Source: Nitrososphaerota archaeon (lineage in GTDB: Archaea > Thermoproteota > Nitrososphaeria > Nitrososphaerales > UBA57). From it: a stretch of DNA of 7,950 nucleotides. This document shows positions 1 through 5,009 of the stretch, in pieces. Where the stretch lies: contig NZOP01000045.1 of assembly GCA_002693165.1 (NCBI GenBank), positions 5,416 to 13,365 on the forward strand. Reading direction: 5' to 3'. The notes under the pieces are model-generated. The model was not told the origin of the DNA. It saw only the letters and a program-made list of their open reading frames with translations, and did no database searches. A program made the translations under genes and the position numbers. Numbering within the stretch: the first letter of the stretch is position 1; each line of letters starts with the position of its first letter.

Positions 1-2
1 AA

Positions 3-353
3 GAAAATACTTTCTTTATGTTAATGTCTACGTCGAATCTATATGTAAAATCAATTGAAGAATCTGAAAACTCAACATGTATCTTAGAAAGTGATACAGG
101 AGATTGTTTTACTGAAGCTTCTGCCGGAGGAAATATATATGGATCTAGAATAAAACCAGAACCATTCAAATCAGAGATTGTTGCAGTAGATGGAAAAGCA
201 TTTTCATATACGGCATTCTTTGATGAAAATGAAGCACCAGTCAATTATGCAATATTCGGTCCAAAATTTACTTTTACTGGAGAATTATCCACTGGTTCAG
301 TAACTGTAAAGAAACTCGAACAACTAGCTAAATCATTACCGAAATCATCATAG
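3..353 (+). CDS. Unrecognised protein, C-terminal part (5' end may lie outside the window)
   Basis: The reading frame is open from the first bases of the window, so the visible 117 codons are probably the end of a longer gene. The first ATG in frame is at 18 and cannot be excluded as the true start. I do not recognise the family. The visible part is soluble-looking, rich in Glu, Ser and Thr, has two cysteines near its start, and shows no membrane segment or signal peptide. The second half alternates short hydrophobic and polar stretches, which suggests beta structure (inference). It ends with TAG at 351-353, two bases before the ATG of the peroxidase gene, so the two are almost certainly co-transcribed. 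If the upstream part carries a signal peptide, it could be an extracytoplasmic partner of the peroxidase, but nothing here proves that. Confidence 0.6.
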   Translation, partial: ENTFFMLMSTSNLYVKSIEESENSTCILESDTGDCFTEASAGGNIYGSRIKPEPFKSEIVAVDGKAFSYTAFFDENEAPVNYAIFGPKFTFTGELSTGSVTVKKLEQLAKSLPKSS

Positions 354-355
354 AA

Positions 356-2080
356 ATGAATAGAGTAGTAATATTAACATTTAGTTTGTTAATATTACTT
401 CCATCATTTGCACTAGGCCAGTATCAAGAAATTATTGTGTCGGACTCGTATAGTTTTAATGGTTCAAATAACAACAAAGAAAATTTAAATTGGGGCGAGG
501 CAAATTTAACTCTTCGAAGATTAGCTAGTCAGGCTTATTCAGATGGAATATCAGAATTGTCCAATAAAGGCAGCCCTAATGCTAGAGTTATAAGCAACAC
601 AGTATGTGATCAACAACCAGACTTGAATATCATTGATGAAAGGAATTTATCAGATATGAATTGGGTATGGGGTCAATTCATCTCCCATGATATAGATTTC
701 ACACCTACAGCAATTTTTGATACAAAATTACAAAGTTTAGAAAGAATTCAAATTAATGCGCCAGAAAATGATCCACATTATCGAGAAAACCAAACAATGA
801 TGTCAGTATTTCGGAGCCTATATGACGTAAGAACAGGATTTTCGAGAGAGAATAATCGTGAGCAGATAAACACAGTTACGCCTTGGTTAGATGGCAGTGT
901 AATATATGGAACTTCAGAACAACGTGCAAACGAATTAAGAACATTTGAAGGAGGTAAATTAATTACAACAGAACATAAAAATGGAGATTTATTGCGGTTA
1001 GCACCTGCAAATTCAATAGAAGTACAACGAGTAAGAGGTTTGGCTTTCTTTTCAGGCGATATAAGAGCAAATGAGAATATTGCACTTACAGCAATTAATA
1101 CGTTGTTTGTAAGAGAACATAATCGCATTGCTGAAGAAATACTTAATGACAATCCAGAATTTAGTGATGAAGAGATATTTCAAATGGCAAGAAAGATAAA
1201 CACAGCAATAATCCAATCAATAACATATAACGAATTTATACCATCGCTAGGGATTGAACTAGAGTCATATAATACATATGATAAATCTGTGAATCCACAA
1301 ATTTCGCATTTATTTTCTGTTGTAGCATTTAGAATTGGACATAGTCAAATAGGAGAACAATTCGTTCTAGTCAATGAAACAGGTATAAATCAAATGGTTG
1401 CAATGGAAGATGGGTTTTTCAATCCGTCAATTATTCAGAAACATGGAATTGATTCAATAATAAAAGGAGTGGTTGTAACAAAGCAACAAGCGAATGATAT
1501 ATACTACCACAATAGTATAAGGAACTTTTTATTTGGTGAACCTCAAAGGGGAGGTTTAGATTTATGTGCATTAGATATCATAAGAGCAAGAGACCATGGA
1601 ATACCAGATTATAATTCAATACGAGAAGAAATTGGGTTACTACCTGTAATGGAATTTGATGAGATAAATTCAGATCAAGAAGTAATTAGACGATTGAGTC
1701 AGACTTATAGAAATGTTAATGAATTGGATCCAATTATTGGGATATTAGCAGAAGAACATTTAGAAGATTCCACACTTGGGGAAACTGGATATTATATAAT
1801 AAAAGAACAATTTGAAAGAATAAGAGATGGAGATAGTTTATTCTATTTGAACGACCCAGACTTGGAATATTTAAGAGAAGATATTTCAAACACCAAGTTA
1901 TCAGATGTTATTAAAAGGAATACAAGAATTGATGACATACCAGATAATGTATTTTTTGTATCTGAAATAGAATCTAATTATTCGGCATCAGAACAACGTA
2001 CATTATGGACATATGTTTTAGTATTATTGAGCGTCGTCTTCGTTATTTATGTGCAATATAAAAACACAACAAGGAAATGA
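356..2080 (+). CDS. Exported, membrane-anchored haem peroxidase of the animal peroxidase superfamily
   Basis: 574 aa. Residues 1-21 form a signal peptide, 23-540 are the catalytic domain, and about 549-567 form a C-terminal membrane helix followed by a short basic tail (KNTTRK). The enzyme should therefore face outward on the cytoplasmic membrane. Family hallmarks are all present: WGQFISHD with distal Gln107 and His111 and calcium ligand Asp112; a second calcium loop T175-x-W-x-D179-x-S181 followed by VIYGT; GDIRANE with catalytic Arg237 and Glu240; REHNRIA at 253-259; proximal His329 in AFRIGHS; and RARDHGIPDYN at 410-420. Such enzymes use hydrogen peroxide to oxidise halides, phenols or other donors; the substrate here is unknown. 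Compared with myeloperoxidase, the haem-linking Asp94 is Ser110 and the proximal Asn421 is Asp407, while the haem-linking Glu242 is kept as Glu240. The ATG lies 2 bp after the upstream stop, implying an operon. Confidence 0.93.
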   Translation: MNRVVILTFSLLILLPSFALGQYQEIIVSDSYSFNGSNNNKENLNWGEANLTLRRLASQAYSDGISELSNKGSPNARVISNTVCDQQPDLNIIDERNLSDMNWVWGQFISHDIDFTPTAIFDTKLQSLERIQINAPENDPHYRENQTMMSVFRSLYDVRTGFSRENNREQINTVTPWLDGSVIYGTSEQRANELRTFEGGKLITTEHKNGDLLRLAPANSIEVQRVRGLAFFSGDIRANENIALTAINTLFVREHNRIAEEILNDNPEFSDEEIFQMARKINTAIIQSITYNEFIPSLGIELESYNTYDKSVNPQISHLFSVVAFRIGHSQIGEQFVLVNETGINQMVAMEDGFFNPSIIQKHGIDSIIKGVVVTKQQANDIYYHNSIRNFLFGEPQRGGLDLCALDIIRARDHGIPDYNSIREEIGLLPVMEFDEINSDQEVIRRLSQTYRNVNELDPIIGILAEEHLEDSTLGETGYYIIKEQFERIRDGDSLFYLNDPDLEYLREDISNTKLSDVIKRNTRIDDIPDNVFFVSEIESNYSASEQRTLWTYVLVLLSVVFVIYVQYKNTTRK

Positions 2081-2092
2081 AGAACAAGCCAT

Positions 2093-2100
2093 CTATATAT
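2093..2100 (+). promoter_or_regulatory. TATA box (box A) for SRP RNA
   Basis: CTATATAT lies about 27 bp before the expected 5' end of the SRP RNA (about 2121-2125), the usual archaeal TBP spacing. It sits in the short gap just after the peroxidase stop codon, so the RNA gene has its own promoter. Confidence 0.55.
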
Positions 2101-2117
2101 CATTAAGTTAATTATTA

Positions 2118-2402
2118 TACTGGCAACAGGTAGGGTTGGGGTGATAGCCGTCCCCCGTGCTGAAACCGGCTATATGCAGCGCCAGTAACCATTGGTTAAA
2201 ATATAATTTGCAAGTACCTACCTTCTTGCTTGAATGAAATCACGCCGTGATTGGTGGTCATAAGGGATAGCTATCTCGAAGGAAATAGTGATTCCTCAAT
2301 TACTGAAATCGGACAGGCCCGGGAGGGAGCATCCGTATAGTGTTGTGGTTGCGCTTTCACGTCTACGTGAATGACTTTGTAAGATTGGAAAAGGGCCTGT
2401 TT
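2118..2402 (+). ncRNA. Archaeal signal recognition particle (7S) RNA
   Basis: This is the RNA scaffold of SRP, which binds SRP19 and SRP54 and targets nascent membrane and secreted proteins. The clearest signature is helix 8 at 2310-2335: CAGGCCCGGGAGGGAGCA inside a CGGA/TCCG stem, with a GGGA tetraloop closed by CCC/GGG and the asymmetric CAG/AGCA loop that binds SRP54. The 5' Alu domain is also recognisable at about 2125-2187 (TAGGGTTGGGG ... TCCCCCGTGCTGAAACC ... GGCTATATGC), matching the archaeal helix 3/helix 4 arrangement. The ends can close as helix 1: AACAGG at 2125-2130 with CCTGTT at 2396-2401. About 280 nt is normal for archaeal SRP RNA. The exact 5' end is uncertain: TACTGGC at 2118-2124 can instead pair with GCCAGTA at 2181-2187. 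It occupies an otherwise protein-free gap. Confidence 0.92.
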
Positions 2403-2444
2403 GATATATGAATCCCTTTGGTGCTGTTGCCAATATTCTTAAAG

Positions 2445-2452
2445 GCATTTAT
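2445..2452 (+). promoter_or_regulatory. Possible TATA box for the DUF998 gene
   Basis: CATTTATG lies about 24-27 bp before the preferred ATG at 2472, which would fit a leaderless transcript. It would overlap a second possible start codon at 2451, which argues for the 2472 start. Spacing is the only support. Confidence 0.3.
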
Positions 2453-2471
2453 GTTAACTAATATTATAACG

Positions 2472-3101
2472 ATGTCTGAAAGTAATAAGATAAAACAATT
2501 TGGAATAGCAGGGATCGCTAGTCCAATAATTGGACTTTTACTGGTATTGGTTTCTGTTTCTTTTTCACCATGGTTTGATTGGCCAGTACATGCACTTAGT
2601 GATTTAGGAGTAGAACAACAAGGTGGGACACAAATTGCAATATGGGTATTCAATGGAGGAATGATTATAGCTGGAGTATTAATTGCCGTATTCGTTTTTT
2701 TTACTAGAAAAACAATTCCAAATAATTTGATGAGCAAGATAGCTTATTCTATATTATTCATAGGAGGAATTAATCTTGCATTAGTAGGTGTATTTCCATA
2801 TGATATTTCTGCATCAATTCATAGAAATGTAGCATTAATTTACTTTATTTTTACTCCAATCGGTTTAATGATAATTGGAGCAGAAAGATTCTCTAGAGAT
2901 AGAAATTTTGCAATATTTTCAATTGTATCAGGAATAATTGCATTAGCAGTAATCATAGGAGCAGTTCTTTCAATATTGGGATCACCAATAAGTACAATAT
3001 ATCCTGAAGGAGTAGCAATTCCTGAATTTATAGAAGCAGTTATTCTTGGATTATGGGTAGGAATAGCTGGACTGAGAGTTTTGAAAACAGGAAAAGTCTA
3101 G
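2472..3101 (+). CDS. DUF998-family integral membrane protein
   Basis: About 209 aa from the ATG at 2472. A DUF998-like pattern starts right away: a first membrane helix with GIASPIIGLLLVL, then SPWFDWPVHALSDLG, which matches the family's typical Pro-Trp-Phe ... Ser-Asp-Leu-Gly segment after helix 1. Further hydrophobic segments follow around NGGMIIAGVLIAVFVFF, AYSILFIGGINLALVGVFP, ALIYFIFTPIGLMIIG, FSIVSGIIALAVIIGAVLS and AVILGLWVGIAGL, giving six predicted helices. The conserved GVFP and a following His (in ASIHRNVA) are also family-typical. The biochemical function of DUF998 proteins is not established. Upstream in-frame starts exist (TTG 2418, ATG 2451), but 2418 lies close to the SRP RNA 3' end and the family N-terminus matches the shorter form. 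A run of eight T follows the stop. Confidence 0.8.
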   Translation: MSESNKIKQFGIAGIASPIIGLLLVLVSVSFSPWFDWPVHALSDLGVEQQGGTQIAIWVFNGGMIIAGVLIAVFVFFTRKTIPNNLMSKIAYSILFIGGINLALVGVFPYDISASIHRNVALIYFIFTPIGLMIIGAERFSRDRNFAIFSIVSGIIALAVIIGAVLSILGSPISTIYPEGVAIPEFIEAVILGLWVGIAGLRVLKTGKV

Positions 3102-3123
3102 TTAATTCGTATATTTGTTTCAG

Positions 3124-3131
3124 TTTTTTTT
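3124..3131 (+). terminator. T-tract terminator after the DUF998 gene
   Basis: Eight consecutive T lie 22 bp after the TAG stop, without a preceding hairpin. Oligo-T tracts of this kind are the normal intrinsic archaeal termination signal. It separates the membrane-protein gene from tRNA-Ser. Confidence 0.5.
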
Positions 3132-3165
3132 AAACGTTAATAATGGCAATAACGACATTTCTTAT

Positions 3166-3259
3166 GCCGTGGTTGCCTAGCCTGGTAAGGCGCAGGATTG
3201 CTATTCTGCAAATATCCTGTCTCCGCAAGGAATCGTGGGTTCAAATCCCACTCACGGCG
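3166..3259 (+). tRNA. tRNA-Ser(GCT) with a 10-nt intron
   Basis: Class II tRNA, 94 nt in the genome and 84 nt after splicing. Acceptor GCCGTGG (3166-3172) pairs with TCACGGC (3252-3258). D-stem GCCT/AGGC has a GG-containing loop. Anticodon stem is CAGGA (3193-3197) with TCCTG (3215-3219). The long variable arm is 3220-3234 with stem TCC-GCAA-GGA. T-stem GTGGG/CCCAC carries loop TTCAAAT. The discriminator is G3259, as expected for Ser, and CCA is not encoded. The long variable arm, G73 and anticodon GCT (3200-3202) identify tRNA-Ser decoding AGC/AGT. The unspliced anticodon loop is 17 nt; removing 3204-3213 leaves a normal 7-nt loop TTGCTAA. Confidence 0.95.
3204..3213 (+). other. tRNA-Ser intron, 10 nt, canonical position 37/38
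   Basis: The precursor forms a 4-bp helix TTGC (3198-3201) with GCAA (3208-3211). A 3-nt bulge ATA lies on the 3' side next to the anticodon stem, and TAT follows on the 5' side inside a small loop, giving a relaxed bulge-helix-loop. Cutting after the second base of each trinucleotide removes TTCTGCAAAT and restores a 7-nt anticodon loop. Ten bases is close to the lower limit for an archaeal tRNA intron. Confidence 0.85.
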
Positions 3260-3306
3260 TCACAACGATAAAAAAAATTTATCTGTATAAAATAATAATA
3301 TAAAAC

Positions 3307-3612
3307 ATGGTATTAGGAGAAGCACTACCAATAATATCAATAATTATTTATGGAGCATTGGGAGGTTTAGTAGCAGGATATGCATTTAAACGAATTGCAA
3401 AACTAATTGTTGTATTAATTGCTTTACTGATATTTGCAGTGAATTACTTGGGATATACTGAATTGTTTGGTGTAAATTATAATATTGTGTCAGAGTATAT
3501 AATTGAACAAACAGGGCTATTATCGTCTTCAATATTAACTACAGTTATAGTAAACATTCCACTTTCAGTTGGCTTTTTATTAGGTTTTATAATTGGAATA
3601 AAAAAATTGTAA
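3307..3612 (+). CDS. FUN14-family small membrane protein
   Basis: 101 aa with three predicted membrane segments (about 6-25, 30-50 and 76-99). The first carries the FUN14 signature: a glycine ladder G16-x3-G20-x3-G24, then Tyr25 and Lys28, leading into a second hydrophobic segment that ends in NYLGYTELFGVNYN, similar to the family's conserved 'YxGY...vnw' stretch. The eukaryotic relative FUNDC1 is a mitochondrial outer-membrane mitophagy receptor. Archaeal members are just this domain, without the LC3-binding tail, and their function is unknown. The gene has its own AT-rich upstream region after tRNA-Ser. It ends 5 bp from the convergent cupin gene, so the two transcripts probably overlap at their 3' ends. 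Confidence 0.75.
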   Translation: MVLGEALPIISIIIYGALGGLVAGYAFKRIAKLIVVLIALLIFAVNYLGYTELFGVNYNIVSEYIIEQTGLLSSSILTTVIVNIPLSVGFLLGFIIGIKKL

Positions 3613-3617
3613 AATAC

Positions 3618-3923
3618 TCATGATTTGGTGGCGTCCAAACTAATAACTGGATCTCGTCCAATAACTTTAGCAGTATGAACAGTACCTGCAGGAACTAATA
3701 ACATGTCGCCAGGGCCTAAAATGAATTCATTTCCCAATGCAGTCATTAAAAATTTACCAGATAATACAGAATCTTTTTTATCTACTGAATGTGAATGTTC
3801 GGGAAAATACGTACCAGGACTGTAAGTATAGCAAACAACACTAAACCCTTCTTGTTCAAGTTTCTGACGCATATTCAATTCGTTCAATTCACCCCAATCA
3901 GGGTTCCATGACTCGACGTTCAT
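3618..3923 (-). CDS. Small single-domain cupin protein
   Basis: 101 aa, one complete cupin_2 beta-barrel. Motif 1 is G37-TYFPE-H43-S-H45 ... LSG56; motif 2 is G72-DMLLV-P78-A-G80-TV-H83. Three of the four usual metal ligands (His43, His45, His83) are present. The usual glutamate in 'HxH(X)3-4E(X)6G' is Lys49. The ending VIGRDPVISLDATK resembles small cupins I recall that also have Lys there, so this may be a subfamily trait and not a loss (recollection, not checked). Metal binding and substrate are unknown. ATG start. The HAD phosphatase gene lies 24 bp upstream on the same strand, and the two may share a transcript. Confidence 0.82.
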   Translation of the reverse strand: MNVESWNPDWGELNELNMRQKLEQEGFSVVCYTYSPGTYFPEHSHSVDKKDSVLSGKFLMTALGNEFILGPGDMLLVPAGTVHTAKVIGRDPVISLDATKS

Positions 3924-3947
3924 ATTTATAATAACAACATCATGAGT

Positions 3948-4685
3948 TTAATATTTTTCATTGTTTGAAAGAATCATATCAATAATATCACACACACCAA
4001 GACCGTTTTTTTGTGGAGATACATAAACAGATTTCTTTTTGACCAATTCATGAGCATTGGAAACTGCAATAGGATAGGCAACAGAATCAAAGGTAGATAA
4101 ATCATTGAGAGAATCACCAATAGCAACAACAGTTTCAGGATTTATGTTTTCAGATTTTAAAATATTAGTAAGTGCAATTCCTTTATCAATTTCCAAAGGA
4201 AGAATATTTATCATTTCGTCTGATCGAGTTATATTTAATTCAAGATTTTTTTCAGATAGAACATCTGAAACTTCATTAACAAAATCATCAACATCAATCC
4301 TGGGATTACGATCAAGTGCAAGTATTATATTCTTATCATGGTGAGCTTCACGAGGAATAATACAAAAAGGAAGCCAAGAAGATAAATTTTCTTTAAGAAT
4401 TGCAATATTTTCAGAATTCCCATTGACCAACAAGTTATCATTCCTACAGTCATAAATTATTGTACCTTCCTCACAAATGACTATATCATTAATGCCCAAA
4501 CAGCGGACAATACCTAGAACATAATGCAACGTACGACCACTAGAAATAATTATTCGAACTCCAGTATCAGTTAGTTGACGTATTTTTTCGATTTCCTCAA
4601 TTAAAAGTCTAGAAGATCCAAAAACAGTTCCATCAAGATCAAGAACTAAAAGTTCAATTTTACAAGTAAAAATCTCTTTATTCAC
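3948..4685 (-). CDS. HAD phosphatase, type IIB cap, archaeal phosphoglycolate phosphatase-like
   Basis: 245 aa. All four HAD motifs are intact: I, D16-L-D18-G-T (nucleophile and acid/base); II, IIISSGRT with Ser48/Ser49; III, Lys168 in EIDKGIAL; IV, G190-DSLND195. The insertion between motifs II and III (about 78-165) is the C2 (IIB) cap typical of Cof-, sucrose-phosphatase- and archaeal phosphoglycolate-phosphatase-type enzymes. Size and the order of the C-terminal half fit the archaeal phosphoglycolate phosphatase group, which removes 2-phosphoglycolate or related sugar phosphates in the cytoplasm; the exact substrate cannot be read from sequence. The start is GTG at 4685: no ATG is in frame before motif I, and a TATA-like element sits 24 bp upstream. 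It is 39 bp downstream of tRNA-Phe and 24 bp upstream of the cupin gene. Confidence 0.82.
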   Translation of the reverse strand: MNKEIFTCKIELLVLDLDGTVFGSSRLLIEEIEKIRQLTDTGVRIIISSGRTLHYVLGIVRCLGINDIVICEEGTIIYDCRNDNLLVNGNSENIAILKENLSSWLPFCIIPREAHHDKNIILALDRNPRIDVDDFVNEVSDVLSEKNLELNITRSDEMINILPLEIDKGIALTNILKSENINPETVVAIGDSLNDLSTFDSVAYPIAVSNAHELVKKKSVYVSPQKNGLGVCDIIDMILSNNEKY

Positions 4686-4705
4686 AGGATAGAATTAAGA
4701 ACTTT

Positions 4706-4713
4706 CTATATAA
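4706..4713 (-). promoter_or_regulatory. TATA box for the HAD phosphatase gene
   Basis: On the minus strand TTATATAG is centred about 25 bp before the GTG start, consistent with a leaderless mRNA starting at or next to the start codon. It lies between the tRNA-Phe 3' end and the phosphatase gene. Confidence 0.45.
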
Positions 4714-4724
4714 CTAATTGTGAA

Positions 4725-4813
4725 TGCCGAGAGCCGGATTTGAACCGGCGACAGCTCCGGCTTCAGCGGAGTGCTGGAGTTTTACAATCTCTCCCAGGCT
4801 GAGCTACCTCGGC
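4725..4813 (-). tRNA. tRNA-Phe(GAA) with a 15-nt intron in the D-stem
   Basis: 89 nt in the genome, 74 nt after splicing. Read on the minus strand, acceptor GCCGAGG pairs with TCTCGGC. The anticodon stem CTCCG/CGGAG carries a perfect 7-nt loop CTGAAGC with anticodon GAA (plus-strand 4762-4764). The variable loop is CTGTC, and T-stem GCCGG/CCGGC carries TTCAAAT. The discriminator is A, and CCA is not encoded. The anticodon loop is uninterrupted. The D-arm is broken: GCTC (10-13) lacks a proper partner until 15 nt (4774-4788) are removed, which joins GAG to C and gives the standard GCTC/GAGC D-stem with loop AGCCTGGGA. It has its own TATA-like element upstream. Confidence 0.95.
4774..4788 (-). 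other. tRNA-Phe intron, 15 nt, noncanonical position 24/25
   Basis: On the minus strand the precursor pairs GGAG (tRNA positions 19-22) with CTCC inside the intron. This 4-bp helix is followed by 3-nt bulges AGA on the 5' side and AGC on the 3' side. Cutting after the second base of each bulge removes ATTGTAAAACTCCAG and rebuilds the D-stem exactly. The outer exon helix of a full BHB is weak, so this is a relaxed motif. Confidence 0.85.
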
Positions 4814-4837
4814 AGTGAATAAAGTTCAATTATCATA

Positions 4838-4845
4838 GAATATAA
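4838..4845 (-). promoter_or_regulatory. TATA box for tRNA-Phe
   Basis: TTATATTC on the minus strand is centred 28 bp upstream of the tRNA-Phe 5' end, the expected archaeal spacing. It implies that tRNA-Phe is transcribed separately from tRNA-Gly, whose 3' end is 67 bp upstream. Confidence 0.5.
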
Positions 4846-4880
4846 TGTTTCCAATTCATATAGGTCATTATATATAGAAA

Positions 4881-4974
4881 TGCGGTCGACGGGATTTGAA
4901 CCCGTGTTCCGGGGTTGGAAACCCCGTGTCCTAGACCAGACTGTCCCCTAATAAAAGGACTGGACGACAACCGC
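4881..4974 (-). tRNA. tRNA-Gly(TCC) with a 19-nt intron in the D-loop
   Basis: 94 nt in the genome, 75 nt after splicing. On the minus strand, acceptor GCGGTTG pairs with CGACCGC (one G-U). Anticodon stem CGGGG/CCCCG carries loop TTTCCAA with anticodon TCC, for Gly codons GGA/GGG. The variable loop is GAAC. T-stem ACGGG/CCCGT has loop TTCAAAT. The discriminator is A, and CCA is not encoded. The D-arm contains 19 extra bases (4941-4959). Without them, D-stem GTCC/GGAC closes a normal loop AGTCTGGTCTA that holds the conserved G18-G19. The anticodon loop is not interrupted. Confidence 0.95.
4941..4959 (-). other. tRNA-Gly intron, 19 nt, noncanonical position 15/16
   Basis: On the minus strand GTCC (tRNA positions 10-13) pairs with GGAC inside the intron. 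The 4-bp helix is flanked by identical 3-nt bulges AGT on both sides, with an inner CCT/AGG helix. Cutting AG|T twice removes TCCTTTTATTAGGGGACAG. A 5-base direct repeat CAGTC at the two boundaries makes the cut site ambiguous from sequence comparison alone; the bulge-helix-bulge rule selects these coordinates. Confidence 0.83.
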
Positions 4975-4998
4975 ACAACTGTATGAAACAACTAGTAG

Positions 4999-5009
4999 AT
5001 AAAAAATAT
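4999..5009 (-). promoter_or_regulatory. AT-rich tRNA-Gly promoter, also a possible nep1 terminator
   Basis: Minus-strand AATATTTTTTA is centred about 30 bp upstream of the tRNA-Gly 5' end and directly follows the nep1 stop codon. The same run of six T could terminate nep1 transcripts, so promoter and terminator appear to be superimposed. Only composition and spacing support this. Confidence 0.35.

Noticed and set aside
2418..2471. Longer DUF998 protein starting at TTG 2418 or ATG 2451
   Set aside because: The extra residues do not match the family N-terminus, and 2418 lies only about 15 bases after the SRP RNA. ATG 2472 is preferred.
3193..3219. tRNA-Ser read as a pseudogene because of the 17-nt anticodon loop
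   Set aside because: All stems are intact, and the extra 10 bases are exactly those a relaxed bulge-helix-bulge would remove.
3267..3283. GATAAA-N5-TTTATC inverted repeat after tRNA-Ser
   Set aside because: Pure A/T core with a weak stem. It could be a tRNA terminator or the FUN14 promoter, but cannot be told apart from background.
4676..4824. 10-bp inverted repeat CTTTATTCAC (4676-4685) and GTGAATAAAG (4815-4824) flanking tRNA-Phe
   Set aside because: One copy is simply the start of the HAD gene. The sequence is AT-rich, there are no target duplications, and no integrase or att-like tRNA fragment is visible. Probably chance.
4725..4974. Adjacent tRNA genes as an integration site for a mobile element
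   Set aside because: No integrase gene and no duplicated tRNA 3' end were seen. The surrounding genes are core archaeal genes.
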